From Paraphysomonas bandaiensis (lineage: Eukaryota > Chrysophyceae), in NCBI GenBank assembly GCA_965644295.1, contig CBFFRP010000281.1, positions 482,386 through 546,385 of the forward strand: a DNA stretch of 64,000 bases. Reading direction: 5' to 3'. The notes below the pieces were generated by a model. It was not told the DNA's origin. It saw only the letters and a list, made by a program, of their open reading frames with translations, and did no database searches. Below are positions 1-12,329 of the stretch, in pieces. Each line of letters opens with the position of its first letter. Position 1 is the stretch's first letter. The position numbers and the translations under genes are program-made.

Positions 1-2339
1 GCACCAATGTTTATCTGCCCGAACTGATGTCTACCCGGCGCAGGCAAGGGCAAATTTGCATACTGCTGTATGCGTCCTTCCGCGCACAGTAGCAGAGCTT
101 CTCAGAAAGTGTCCTCAATATATATCTGTAGCAGTAAATGGGTTGTGTAGCGAGAGAGATAAATTCTACACTCGATCAATGAGTGCGATGTCAAAATTCG
201 GTGTGCAGGACTATGTCATCGTCCCTGTTCAATTTACACGTGCTTTATATGCTCAGCTCACATTTCAAGCTCGTTTTCATCCCCCTCCTCGGTTCCACAG
301 TATTCAACGCAAGCTACAACTCACCAAATGGGACAGCGCCACTGCGAAGGCTTTTGATTTAGGCTGTCGGGTAACATGTGGTCTAGAAATCGCGTACCAA
401 AAATCTGTTAAAAGAAGTGCCTCAGCAGTGCAAGCGCGGGAAGAACGGAGAGTATCAACAGAGCGATTTTTGGATCAACACATATCCAAATGTGAAGCTA
501 ACAGTGTCAGTGACAAACCAGACATTGACAACTTTGTGGTCCTAACAACTGATTTGACTTCTGATATTATTGCCGATAATGAAGATGCTTTTATATTAGA
601 TGCGTTTCAAAACCCAATGTTGTTACATGAGCATATCACGTCACTTCAAAACGAGTTGAACGACGTTACGTTATGTGAGGTGTCTCCTCAAGACTCTGAA
701 AGTGATGGGTGGTTACATATGACACCGGAGGAATTCGAGAAAAATATGAATGAAAGAGTCTCCAGGATTGCAGGAGAAAATGACGTTGAAAATGATAAAA
801 GTAATATGGCTAGTACGAAAGAAGATGAAGCCCCTGTTGGGGGTAAGCGTACACACACTACACGGTATGATATGCCTCGTGCATCAAGCCGTCTTCCACG
901 ATCAGTAAGCGCTGCTGGAACAGATAACGATTCTGACGATGATACCATGGTGACTGAGATATGGAAACAGCGCCCTGTTAACAATCAAAATTTACCTGAA
1001 GAAGCTACAGCGGCGTCAAATACTTCAACGAATTCGAGTGAAGAACCGTCACGAATTCTCAGCGACATTGTGGGTGGTATGAATCGATTCATATCCTCTT
1101 ATTCAGATGTTGGGGGGTTTGCAGACGAAACTCAAGGGAAAGGTTCCGAAGATGAAGAGCTAGAGGCTGATGTCGATGATACTCGTGATGATGTACGAGT
1201 TGCGTCTGGCGGAACTGATATTTCTGAACCCAGTGGTAGTTCATTGGATGAAAACGCCCTTGAGGAAATTTCATTTGATTCTAGTGTGCTGATATCAATA
1301 TTGGAGAAGGGAGAGCTCTCTCCGAGAAGTGCCATGAAAAAGGTCAATGAGAATGGCGGAGATAATGCCGTATCTGGTTCTTTACGTAGTGAAGATACTC
1401 GCAGGGTATACTTCAATGGAGAGGACGAGACAAGACGCGACATTGACGATGATGTACAAGTAGCAACTGATGGAGTTGAACGTCTATGCGTGTCTGGTAT
1501 TGTGGGTGTGAATGATATACTGTTGGAAAATGATATAAATGATGGTGATAATGGAGATGATGACGGCGATGACAGTGACGATGAGGTGGAGAATAATATT
1601 GAAGCCACTAAGAATATACATGATAAAGAAAGTCGAAGTTCTGTAGGAAGATCACCTACAAAGTATTCTCTTGAGCCCTCCAAAGTTTCTGTACTAAATT
1701 TTGATACGTCGACCTCAACACTAACTGGTGTTGCTTTTGCTCACACTCCGCCGAAGGAAGGAAATTTTCCCAGCAGTGATGAAGATGACGGTAGTTCAGA
1801 CGAAAGTGAGGGCGAAGATAGTGACGATTGGACTGCTGGTGGTGAGGAAAAAGAAAACTCTGAAGATCGGTTTATGTCTGAGTACATGGTAAGCTACTAC
1901 ACATCGGTTTATTCGTCAAGTTGTTATTTTCCATACTTTTAATGTGTTGTTAATTGTGAACCGCTGAGTATGTTGGTAATACTGTCCAATAGATTAACTC
2001 TTTTTGGTGCACGTTATTATATTAGTTTGAGTATAGTATATTATTATAGTGTGATATTTTGTTTTATAGGACGCAATGGAAGCAGAGCTTTCTGGTTCAA
2101 CTATGTTGGAGACTTTTGAGCGGTACTCTGCAGATGTTGATGCGGAGAATGGCGAGGATGGTTTGTATAGGCCAGTAGATATTGAGGCGAACTTACTCAA
2201 AAATTTACTTGAATCTCATGCTAGCCAAATGGGATCTGCGGGACCGGCGAGTAACTTATTGAGTCAATTAGGGATAGACCTTCCACCTCCTCCGTCGTTA
2301 GTAGATACAAATTCAGACGACGATGTCGGTAGTCAGTAG
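1..2339 (+). CDS. ECD: Ecdysoneless/SGT1 family protein, 5' end outside window
   Basis: The reading frame is open from base 2, so the gene enters from upstream. Exon to 1888, intron 1889-2069 (GTAAGC...TATAG), last exon 2070-2339; the join is phase 0 and reads SEYMDAMEAEL. The N-terminal part (AVCVLPRTVAELL, then AVNGLC) and the C-terminal blocks (EYMDAMEAEL, then NLLKNLLESHASQ and AGPASNLLSQLGI) match the layout of the ECD/SGT1 family. Between them lie about 450 residues rich in Asp, Glu and Ser, as in known ECD proteins. In animals and fungi this family acts in pre-mRNA splicing, cell-cycle progression and transcription; a similar nuclear role is inferred. At least 700 residues are visible. 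A more upstream intron cannot be excluded. Confidence 0.85.
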
Positions 2340-2439
2340 TCTCTATGCACTGAATGCTATTTCTTTTGTTTTACTTTTGTAATAAATGCACTCAGTGCAA
2401 TCACAAGCAATATTGGTCGTGCTTATGTGACCATTTCCT

Positions 2440-4048
2440 TGTAAACCTTGCTGGTAACCGTTAATGGTAATGCTATTATAATTACCGGGACATTTTTCAT
2501 TAATGCCATTATAATTGCCGGGAACTGCACTACCATTAATGGCATCCCATTTACTTCTATATATAGAACTTAGTGTTTTTAAGATAATGTAGTATCTCCT
2601 CTATTCTCCGAAGAAACTATAAACAATATTAGACAACAATATTCATGCAACTCTACAGAACCTTGTTCACTATCTTTTCAATGCTCTCTAGTAGAGCTAG
2701 AGAATAGTTTCCTGAGCAATATGCATAGCAACGTACTCATATACCCAAAAACTCTAAAACACTCATTGAAAATACTTCACCTAGAAAACATTCATAAAAA
2801 TACTATTTTCCCCCAATGTTGAAAGAAGCTGCAGTACACAACTAAGCAAAGAGCAAAAAGTAAGTATACTCTGATACTCTGTATTTATACCATATACCAT
2901 ATACCATATATATATATATTAAGCGACGATGATGGCCAAAAAAATGATGGCAGTGTAATTTACTGTCTGAGTCTTCTTCCGAGTGAATTCAGAGAATCCC
3001 CTGCTCTGTATCATATTTGTTCGTTGTGCAATGATCGCTTTAAACAAGATATACAGCGAGGTTACACGACTGGTGTGAATCATATAACCAAGGGCACCAA
3101 ACATGTCGATTTTTATTGGCAAGAGGAACTCGAAAACATTTTGGGAAGTGAAAGACTTCACGGTGGCGATTTATTGTCCTCTTTATAAGAAAGAAAGTAT
3201 TTCCTTACTCCAGATTCTTACTTCAGCTAACTATTGAAAGCTGAAACAATATTTGACGCAACTTGAAAAATTACAGAGTGTTACGCTCGCCTTACAAAGA
3301 GATGGAACCAATTTGTACCAAGCCCGCCAGCTATTAGATATACTGCTACAAGAATTTCCAGAGCTGCATCCATACCTTTCCCTAAATGCAAGCATTGTTG
3401 CCAGTGCAATTTTTGAGAAGACAGTGGCTAAAATTCAAGAGAACGATGAAAGAGAGTTGACAGGCAATGAGTGAAGAGCAGTTAGACATTTGCAATGGGT
3501 TTTTAGACATCAGCAATTGCAGTTTAGGATTCATCCATTGATGTTGGTGCACCCGTCAGAAATAACTAGAAGCCGAGAGTGAAGGATATGATTTTCCACA
3601 GCGTGTTCTGGGCTTGGTACCTATGAGTCTAACTACCGCTGCTTGCGTCTTATTGAAGCACAATCTACTAATGTTGTTGAGAGGCTCTTTAGTCGTGCAA
3701 AGTTAATAATCACACCTGAACGTTGCATGAATCTATAATATCGTCTAGAATCGTTGCTATTCCTACGAGCCAATTACATGTGGTTGCAGGATGCTTAAAC
3801 CCTCCATGGAGCCTTGCAAGAAGATCCTGATGTGCCAGTAGAGAGCACGAAGTAGTTACAAGAAGTAATTAAGGGAGAACTTACTATACTATATCTATCA
3901 TGAGCGGTATTTTATCTACTTTAAGTTAGTAGATTGATTTTACTGATCATAAACGCCATTATAATTTCCTGACAATTTTCATTAATGCCATTATAATAGC
4001 CGGGAACTGGGCTACCATTAATGGGCCATTAATGGTTACCAGGCCCTG
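2440..4048 (+). mobile_element. Degenerate hAT DNA transposon
   Basis: Both ends carry related inverted sequences built on GGTAACC-TTAATGG. The right end, read on the minus strand, begins CAGGGCCTGGTAACC, typical of hAT tips. Inside, plus-strand frames retain a BED-like zinc finger piece around 2920-3184 (CSLCNDRF followed by spaced His residues), an ORF at 3253-3474, and a hAT dimerisation motif near 3680-3790 (VERLFSRAK, then a stop, then ESLLFLRANYMWLQ). Several stops and frameshifts show it is dead. No clean 8-bp target duplication is visible. The C-terminal motif closely resembles the hAT relic at 51 kb. Confidence 0.6.
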
Positions 4049-4464
4049 TAATGTTCTATCAATTCATTATAAATATCAACAATATAATATAATATATGCT
4101 GAGATCAGCTTTTTATACATCTTCACCACCTACTAGTAGTAATTAGTGTGGAAAGCACGACAGGTGACTATGGGGAGTTTTGTGCACCACGCACACCATT
4201 TTTGCTTGTGTTGCTACATAAGCCTAATTCTTCATAAGAGAATGTATCTAGAGGCTCTTATGAAAACTAGCTAATTGATACATACGATATTTAATGTGAG
4301 ACTGAGGTCTACTGAATACAATAACTTGGCAGTGTAAGCACCATTCGGCATTCGGACAACTTATGGGACTGGATGGAAAAAATGGGAGTTCAACACAACA
4401 CTATATATCGAAGGTACACCATATACGTTTTAAAAGACTACATACATATTAAATTCAGTATGAG
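4049..4464. other. AT-rich intergenic DNA
   Basis: No coding pattern, RNA gene or clear repeat is visible here. Confidence 0.5.
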
Positions 4465-4876
4465 TCCAATATATCATCAAATATTTCACCAGGTTTTATA
4501 CATTTCACCAGCAGGTTTTGGTATTACCTCGACTTAATATAAAACACACAATGAAACTGCCATTATGAAATAGCGGTGGCGACGGCAGTATCGTCCTCAT
4601 TCACCTCACTTCATATTCGTGGTAAAAGCACTTCCAAGAGCATAATCGCACCCCTCTGCGGGACGATACTCTGTTTTATGGGGATCCGCTGGTGTTTGGT
4701 TCAGCAAAAAGAAATTAAGTTATTTTCGCTCAGTAACCGTAAATTGTGTGGTTTGATATATAGCAACAAACGAATCATCACTGTCCAGGCGAACTTGATA
4801 TCTCCCTTCAAGTCGAGGTAATACCAAAACCTGGCTTTTGATGTAAAACCTGGTGAAATTTTTGATGATGGTTGGA
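4465..4876. repeat. MITE-like element with long terminal inverted repeats
   Basis: The left arm (4465-4532) and right arm (4812-4876) are inverted copies of each other, sharing a core that reads ATTTCACCAGGTTTTA, a short variable spacer, then GGTTTTGGTATTACCTCGAC. About 280 bp lie between the arms, with no credible transposase. The structure fits a non-autonomous DNA element; the superfamily is not identifiable. Confidence 0.65.
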
Positions 4877-4887
4877 AAAGGGTATAA

Positions 4888-5300
4888 CTATGCACAATAA
4901 GTAACTATGAATTTATCCACTGCTGTAGTTATAATCCAATTTGTAACTACTCCCTTGAGACCATTCATACTCTGCTTAGATAAATTCACGAGCTCAACGC
5001 TGTCACCAATATATAGCCACTGTATGCTTTTCTTTAATGGGTGTCTCCTTTTCAACAGAGGATGCAGTAGATTCATGCGCCCGTCCCACAACTTTAATAT
5101 GTTTCTCTAAAAAAAAACACTCTTCTTGTCGAATGTATGCGCTCAAGCGCCCAGTGCCCTCCACCATCACGAGATGCCTGTGTATTATCGACCCGTCCCA
5201 CTACAATGGCTTCTTGACCATTAAGAGATAGACCTGAACATCCGGTTATAACTACAATATCATTGATAGTCACCTGATGAGACCAGATACAGCCGCCCAA
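4888..5300 (-). pseudogene. Decayed gene with KOW-like LNG/MNG repeats
   Basis: Two minus-strand frames (5094-5300 and 4888-5091) carry related segments: VVITGCSGLSLNGQEAIVVG and SVELVNLSKQSMNGLKGVV. This V-x-L-x(5-9)-L/M-NG-x-x-G/A-V-V pattern resembles the short KOW-like repeats seen in proteins of several algae. The frames are interrupted near a run of A residues at about 5108-5116, and no start or intron set restores one frame. I read it as a remnant of a repeat protein; the family is uncertain. Confidence 0.35.
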
Positions 5301-6638
5301 ATTTACTCTATTTTAATCATAGATATGAGCCCTTGTTACTATACCTCGGATACTAAAGACCATAGATACGAAGTAGTGATTATCTATAAGATCAATCAAC
5401 TGCTGTGTGCGCATACCACAACCATTATACTTATTACAGAACAGAGTGATGAAATTTCACTACAAACCAAACAGATATGATGATTAACTGGTAGTTCCCA
5501 CTGGCAATACGCAGAAAAGGTCAGGGTATTCTTGCATTGGCTTTGATCAGTATTCATGTGGATAACGAATAAGTTATCACCAACTATTCTCCCGATACCT
5601 AACCACGTGCGTGCTTCTTAACATTAATGACCGCCTTCACTGAGAAGATTATAAACCATTTACCGAATAAGAAGCATATCTTTAGGAAATTCGAGATCAT
5701 TCCTCCGGACACTCACAGCAGGTCTTAATTAGTTTCTTGAAATGTTATGAATAACAATTATGTTGGGTGAGTTGATACTACATCATGTTTTGTGCTTTCT
5801 TATGACAACACGAAAGCGTTCCACATTTTGACGAGTACGGTTCAAGTCACGCTTGTACATTAGAACTTATCATCCTATCGAACAGTATCGTAAGAATGGC
5901 TCACAGAAAAACTGATTTGAATTTAGTAATATATACTGAACCCTTGGTACCCACTAAGTTGCGGTATTAAACGTCTAAGAAGCGCATCACGTCAAAAAAT
6001 CAAAGAAAATCAAACATCATACTCGCTATTTCTGTTAAGGCAGTATTAAGACTCATTGATTCACGTATATCTCTTATCGCGTGAATACAGACATGTATAT
6101 AAATAAATATCACATAAACTGAAATAATTACCAAACTGAACAAGATACGCGACTGTAGAAGATACGCAAATGTGTGTGGTGCTAACGATCTGTTCAAACG
6201 TGTCTTGCGATTATACTATTAGACCTTATCCTTCATGTAAATTTTACGTAATCAATCTTTAGCTCTAAAATTACGAAGTGCATTTTTCATTAATACTATG
6301 ACTAGCTATAAATCGTATTTCTTTCGCTTATTAGTTGGTAATAACGCAACTACTAAGTACTATGCGCTATGCGTCTATCATGTATTATCTATTCTATGAC
6401 TTGCTCTGTCAGTGGATACTATGACTTCTTTACAACAGTTGTATGTTGTAAAACTATATGTGGCAGTGAAAATACTACTTTCATAACTGTCAGATACACT
6501 CAAGCATATAATACTAATCACTATTAATAATTGCTTTCATAATACACCCAGCTCGTAGTTAACACAAAGTAAGCAAGCGAGATAATAAGTCTAGTAATAA
6601 AATTATTAAAGAAGTAGCGAAAGTATGGCTACTAGAAC
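5301..6638. other. Intergenic region without recognised features
   Basis: AT-rich sequence with only short, unconvincing ORFs. No RNA gene or repeat was recognised. Confidence 0.5.
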
Positions 6639-7586
6639 CTATGGCGGTGAAAGGACACTCACTGATCCGTCTGCCATATGAGCAACTAGAACTGTCGAAG
6701 CCATTTGGATAAACAAACCGTGCTCAACCACACCAACGGTGTTGTTTAGTTCAATATTCGCGGCCAACGCATCCTTGATGCTCATCTTTTTGTCAAAATG
6801 TAAGTCCACAATGTAGTTACCATTATCGGTAATAGCGATATCATTTCCATCTTGTTTGTTGTTGGATACATTTCCGCGCCGGAGCACGGGACGGCAGCCT
6901 TTTAGTGACGGTAGACCTGCCACAGTGCGAATCGTATGTTCATAGCAGAACGGGGTGATTTCAACCGGCAATGGAAATCCTGGTCCAAGCTCACGTACCA
7001 GTTTAGAATCATCGGCGATTACGATAAAAGTTTTCGAAGCAACTTCTACCTAGTATGCATAAATGATAATTCGTCACATTACAAAACAGCGTTCCCACCA
7101 TTTTTTCTCGCAGTAATGCTCCACCGCCGCCCTTGATCATATTAAAATTTTTATCTATCTGATATAATTAAATTACACAGTGTCACATTTTAATAAAGAA
7201 ATCCATCTGACCTGATCTGCCCCATCAATAGTAACATCCAAGACGGAATGATCATTTAATGTTGCAAGAGGAATTCCAAGAGATAAAGCCTGCGTCTTCG
7301 TAGCTTCGGAGGTTGGTATTGCAATAATGTTTTTCAATTCTCCACTCTTCAGCTTCTGTCCCAGCCGTTCTACTGCGTATTTTGCAGTTGAACCGGTCCC
7401 CAGGCCAACAATCATGCCACTCTTTACATAGTCATCAACACTTTTATACCCCACAATTTGTTTTGCTTTCTCAGACGTTGATTGAGGAGCACAAAGAGAA
7501 GGATGGGATGTTGTGTACATGCATCCAGACGCCATCACACCACACGCCACTACACGACGATGAGCTAGAGTAAATCGGGAAAACAT
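6639..7586 (-). CDS. rpiA: Ribose-5-phosphate isomerase A
   Basis: Exons (minus): 7212-7586, 7099-7158, 6639-7049; introns of 53 and 49 bp with GT-AG ends, all phases consistent, 315 residues. Motifs of the RpiA family are in order: GLGTGSTAKY (phosphate-binding loop), IPTSEATKTQA, DVTIDGADQID, MIKGGGGALLREKM, and a GNYIVDL strand followed by VVEHGLFI near the end. The enzyme interconverts ribose-5-phosphate and ribulose-5-phosphate in the pentose phosphate pathway. The start at 7586 gives an Arg/Ser-rich N-terminus (MFSRFTLAHRR) of about 35 residues before the enzyme fold, which could be an organelle-targeting peptide. An in-frame upstream Met at 7649 is less likely. Confidence 0.92.
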
Positions 7587-7823
7587 TATAAATGTATTCG
7601 ATTGGTATCTATAGGAATAACTTGCGTGTATCAAGTATATGAACAACAAGCATAGTGGTATCTTCCTCTTCTCCCTGCTACGACTGTGCAGGAGTTCCTA
7701 CAGTGGTAGGCTTTTTGGGTAGCATGCGTACAATGATACTCTGTATCTCCATATCTAGACATTCGGTGTACTCATGCAAGCATACTCCTGGTACTGGCGC
7801 ATACATACCATGCATACTGTTGT

Positions 7824-8071
7824 ACATACATACATACATACATACATACATACATACATACATACATACATACATACATACATACATACATACATACATA
7901 CATACATACATACATACATACATACATACATACATACATACATACATACATACATACATACATACATACATACATACATACGTACATACATACATACATA
8001 CATACATACATACATACATACATACATACATACATACATACATACATACATACATACACACATACATACGT
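7824..8071. repeat. (CATA)n tetranucleotide microsatellite
   Basis: About 245 bp of nearly perfect CATA/ATAC repeat, with a single CGTA variant near 7980 and a few variants at the right end. It lies between the divergent rpiA and histidine kinase genes. ORFs across it on both strands are periodicity artefacts. Confidence 0.97.
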
Positions 8072-8319
8072 ACGGCTGTACATAATCATCGTACTAGGTT
8101 TGAATTGTCGCATTGTTTATTGTGTTCGCACTCGCCTCATTGCTGTGGAATTCCTACATGTGTCAGGACATTGCAGGGCATATGCTTATGCCCATTCAAC
8201 CCTTCATATTCCAGCACTCTGTCTGCTATACATGATATACTTACATATACTTCTCCGTACGGAGGATATTAACTAAGAAGTAACTCCCACAGGGTCCTTG
8301 TGGCACTAGTAGGGCTCTT

Positions 8320-11022
8320 ATGATGCCTGAAGCACACGGATTGAATAGCGATCAAGACATGTCGTCATCAATGAATCAAACCCCTCATTCAGATAAGAAA
8401 TTCTCTCAGAATGTATCAAAGAGAGATATACAGTATAAAGTGATATGTCGTATGGGTGCAGGCACTCTTCTCAGTATATTGATTGGGTTGTTAACATATT
8501 ACACACTTGCTAACATACAATACACAGCATTTGAACGAGAGTATAGTTATCTGTCTCGGGGAATTGTGGATTCAGCTCAAACAGCACTCAGTCAAGCACA
8601 CAGTGTGGCGGAGACAGTGTCTGAAGTCTATGGCACCCAGTTTCCTGATTCATCTATGTGGCCTTATGTAGCTAGAGGACATTTTGGTCGAATGGTAGCA
8701 CCAATGATCAGTTTACTGGGTGCAAGAAACATCAATCATGTTCCTATTGTATATCCACGAAACCTGTACGAGTTTGAGACGTTTGCGTATGATTTTTTCG
8801 ACAGTGATGCGGAAAGTATATCTGGATTGGGCATTTCACCCTTTGGAAAGGGTGTATATGCTTTCAATGAATCAGGAATGAAATATCATGACACCACAGG
8901 GGTAACGAATTTTAGCCCATACAATATCATCACACCAGTGTTTCAAGTTGGTAATGTTAAGCAAAATTCACCTGTAGTGATGTATAATACTCACGCGGAA
9001 TCGGTACGAGGAAAAGGTATTGATGGAGTCATTGATTGCTTTGCCTCCAATGGTGACCCTGGCAGTTGCTCAACTCTGACTGACTTTATCTTTTTAGTTC
9101 AAGATGATGTGAAGAGTCCTGCAGCCATATTTTACTATCCTGAAATACCAGCTCACAATTCCTCACATCTGGTCGGATTTGTTGCAGTGGTTTTAAGTTG
9201 GGATGCAGTTCTTGTCAACACATATCATGATCGTAAAGGTAATACGGATATTTTGCTTGTCCTATCCAGCTCTGGCGGTACTACAGTGACTTACACCGCT
9301 CACAATGAGAAAATTGAATACATGGGGGAAGGAGATAAGCACAACAAAAAATATTCTGGTTATGGAGTAAGCGGATGCCTTGATTCTCCTGTGGGAACCG
9401 CTTCGACGTCTGCTAAATACACCTTGGTCGTATATCCAACCAACAGATATTACTACTCATTTGTGAACAGCTATCCCATCGTTGCGGGAGTTGTTACTGG
9501 TTTTGTAGTTATTGCTCTTATTTCGTTATTCGTTCTCTATGATGTCTTTGTTTCCTTGCAAAGATACCGAACAGAGGCTGTGCAATACACAAGGAAAGTA
9601 TTTTTGCGCTGGGTCAGTCATGAAATACGCACACCTCTGAATGCGGTGTATCTTGGCCTGACTTCTCTCTGTGACGCAACTAAAGATACTTATCACAATG
9701 CTCCAACGTCGTCTGAGTCCTTTCAGGAACTAAAAACTGGTTTGGAAAATTCGATTTCTGTATTAGATGATTTTTTGGCGTACAGCTCTTTCGATTCTCA
9801 TAACTATATCTTCAAGGAAGTCGCTATAATTGAACTCATGGAGAGTTGTGTTCGTAGTCACTCTGAAGCAGCAGTCGTGAAGAATATTAAAACAGAATAT
9901 GTGGTAAATTACAAAACAGAAGAATCTTCAAAAGGTGGTGCGTTGAACGTTATGGCAGATATAGATAGATTACGAGAAGCACTTAATCGAGTTTTACTGT
10001 ACTCAATTCATATATCTCCACGTGGTAAAGACTTAATTATATCAGGTATATGCGCACATATTATTAAGTGCTGGTCTAATGGTTTGTTATTGTTAGTTTC
10101 TTGGGATTTACCTATTCCTCAAGTTACTATTTCAGTGTCAAATTACGGCCCATCATTGAATCAAGATTTAATATGTGATGGATCATCATTCGATGTGTCC
10201 CGTCTTCGAACTGGAAGCCACGACAACTTATCCCTGTGGATTGCAGCTAATATTTTTAAAGCTCACGGGGGTAGTATGCTCTTAACGGGTACTGGAGATG
10301 TCGGGTCAACTGTTTCTATTATTCTGCCTCATGTTAACACATCATCTTCCACAAGAAGTGGTAGTATTTTTAAAAATCTTAATGCGTTTATGTCAGTCAA
10401 GTCTCAACGACATGTACTGCCATATTCAAATAGCGCAAGGTCTACAGATGAGTGTGAGAAATCGTTTTGCGAGAAGCGTTTACCGAGTGTCGTGCCCTCT
10501 AGTACGGTTGCATATGCAACTATTGAGAACGCTCATCTTCCTACCCTAAAGATTCTTGTAGTCGATGACGTCTTATCCAATAGAAAGATTTTGGCAAGGC
10601 TATTAACCCAGAGAGGTCATTGCTGCACAATGGCTGAGAATGGGATGGAGTCTATAGGTTTAGTGAAAAAACTTTGGGGTTCTTCGGAACAGTTTGATGT
10701 GATTTGCATGGACTATGAAATGCCGGTGTGTGATGGTCCGACGGCCGCTAGAAGTCTACGTGATATGGATTGCAAAATTCCAATAATTGGAGTTACAGGG
10801 AATGTACTTCAAGAAGATTTGCGCTATTTTGTATCTCAGGGAGCTTCTGTTGTGCTGCCGAAGCCTGTAGTAATGAAATCATTGGAGGAAGAACTTCGAA
10901 AGTTATTTTCGGGCGGAAAGCTTCGTGGAGTTAACACTTCAAGCTATGCCTCAATGGACGGTTCGTTTCGACAGAATTCTGATGTACATGATGCTTCGCT
11001 GGCAATGTTTGGTGGAGCGTGA
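8320..11022 (+). CDS. Hybrid sensor histidine kinase with degenerate ATPase boxes
   Basis: Single-exon, 900 residues. Layout: cytoplasmic N-tail; TM at about 46-65; extracellular CHASE-like sensor region of about 320 residues; TM at about 386-410; dimerisation domain with SHEIRTPLN (His434); HATPase region about 545-690; receiver domain from about 744. The receiver keeps all key residues: DD in ILVVDDV, Asp798 in CMDYEMP, Thr in GVTGN and Lys848 in LPKPV. In contrast, the N-box reads LNRVLLYSIHISP, with Tyr561 at the position of the metal-binding Asn, and the G1 box reads VSNYGPS, with Asn and Ser in place of Asp and the second Gly. It may be a non-catalytic sensor or depend on a partner kinase for phosphorylation. 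Confidence 0.88.
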   Translation: MMPEAHGLNSDQDMSSSMNQTPHSDKKFSQNVSKRDIQYKVICRMGAGTLLSILIGLLTYYTLANIQYTAFEREYSYLSRGIVDSAQTALSQAHSVAETVSEVYGTQFPDSSMWPYVARGHFGRMVAPMISLLGARNINHVPIVYPRNLYEFETFAYDFFDSDAESISGLGISPFGKGVYAFNESGMKYHDTTGVTNFSPYNIITPVFQVGNVKQNSPVVMYNTHAESVRGKGIDGVIDCFASNGDPGSCSTLTDFIFLVQDDVKSPAAIFYYPEIPAHNSSHLVGFVAVVLSWDAVLVNTYHDRKGNTDILLVLSSSGGTTVTYTAHNEKIEYMGEGDKHNKKYSGYGVSGCLDSPVGTASTSAKYTLVVYPTNRYYYSFVNSYPIVAGVVTGFVVIALISLFVLYDVFVSLQRYRTEAVQYTRKVFLRWVSHEIRTPLNAVYLGLTSLCDATKDTYHNAPTSSESFQELKTGLENSISVLDDFLAYSSFDSHNYIFKEVAIIELMESCVRSHSEAAVVKNIKTEYVVNYKTEESSKGGALNVMADIDRLREALNRVLLYSIHISPRGKDLIISGICAHIIKCWSNGLLLLVSWDLPIPQVTISVSNYGPSLNQDLICDGSSFDVSRLRTGSHDNLSLWIAANIFKAHGGSMLLTGTGDVGSTVSIILPHVNTSSSTRSGSIFKNLNAFMSVKSQRHVLPYSNSARSTDECEKSFCEKRLPSVVPSSTVAYATIENAHLPTLKILVVDDVLSNRKILARLLTQRGHCCTMAENGMESIGLVKKLWGSSEQFDVICMDYEMPVCDGPTAARSLRDMDCKIPIIGVTGNVLQEDLRYFVSQGASVVLPKPVVMKSLEEELRKLFSGGKLRGVNTSSYASMDGSFRQNSDVHDASLAMFGGA

Positions 11023-11729
11023 AAACTATCATTGTGTTTTGTTTATAGTAGCTCACATTTTTTTAGTATTTTTATTTGAATGTGTTCAAGTTTACACAGT
11101 ATCCTGATAAAGGAATTATTGCGATACATATATTGTAGTTGCTAATCGTATGATTGGAACTACAAGTAGTATATATGTTGGTAGTGACTTTGTTGTAAGG
11201 CACTCAACGAAGATGGACTCATGACGATGTAATTGAAAATTATACCGGCTCACGATCTAAACGAATGTGATGGTTCATCTGAAGAGCTGACTAACTAAAT
11301 CGTCACTGTCGGCAAATTAATTTGAGCAATTATATATTACTAAAGTCGTGGTTCGTTTGAAAACGTCAAAATATAACAAAGATGAGTTGAAAGAGTTAAC
11401 GATATTTGATATATACGGCGTGTAATAAATATATATGTTGATCATACAGACAATATGAATTCATTCCCATATTGTCTAAAACAATGTGTTATGACCTGAA
11501 TACTGAATACTACGCTTATATTAGCACCGGCAAAATACAAACATTCAACTTCAATATCTTAATTTTACGATATTATTGACAGTCATTGGCATGTAATTCA
11601 TTGTATTATATACTTCAATGATGACTCAACTTTCAAAAACAGATCATCAAACACTGCAAGCTATATTCAATATTCAATATTTCATCTTAGTAGTGAATAT
11701 CTAATACCTGTATATTATATTGAAAGCAT

Positions 11730-11880
11730 TCGGCTATGAGTGGGCAGAAGAATATCTGCTGATTATGTTTGCGGCTCACGTTAGTTTCCCAGAGAGAATC
11801 TCTCCGGTACTTATCCCCCAGAACATCACGAAAAGGTGCGAGTCCGATTTTGTTGAGGGATCTGATACCTGGATATTAGA
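11730..11880 (+). repeat. Dispersed repeat, copy 1
   Basis: Shares long blocks with 44,700-44,800 and 55,275-55,380: ATATCTGCTGA, GCGGCTCACGTTAGTTTCC, and with the 44.7-kb copy TACTTATCCCCCAGAA and CACGAAAAGGTGCGAGTCCG. Family unknown. Confidence 0.6.
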
Positions 11881-12329
11881 AATAGATGTGTAAGAGTCAG
11901 AACTAATATAGCAATACAATTTATTTCATCAGTCATCTGATTGTGGAAGATCATAATGATGTCAGTGCAAGCGATTTATTTAATATTACTTCTTCTATAT
12001 CGAAACAACTTCTTCTAATATTTAATATCGAAACAACTTCTATAATATTACTGGAGAGTTCAGATGTGCGACATCTGATACTGTATCGGTGCATAGGAGC
12101 AGCGGCTCCCAGTCCTTTCAGGGTTAGAATCACGTCGTGCTTATCAGGATTGTGTGCCATATACACATCAGTAATCATCACGAATTTCAACACCTCGCAG
12201 TTGCTATTCCCTCAGTATCCTTCTGTAGGAGGTAGGAATACATTTATTTGTTATTGATACTATATAGAAATTTGGAGGTTTATAGTTAATATAGTGCGAT
12301 TACTATTCCCTAAGCATACAGAATATAAA

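Noticed and set aside
1132-1683. 183-codon minus-strand ORF with Ser-rich product
   Set aside because: Antisense shadow of the acidic Asp/Ser region of the ECD gene; the plus strand has family motifs.
7655-8272. Long ORFs through the CATA microsatellite on both strands
   Set aside because: They only translate the tetranucleotide repeat (IHTY / MYVC) in all frames; no protein-like sequence outside it.
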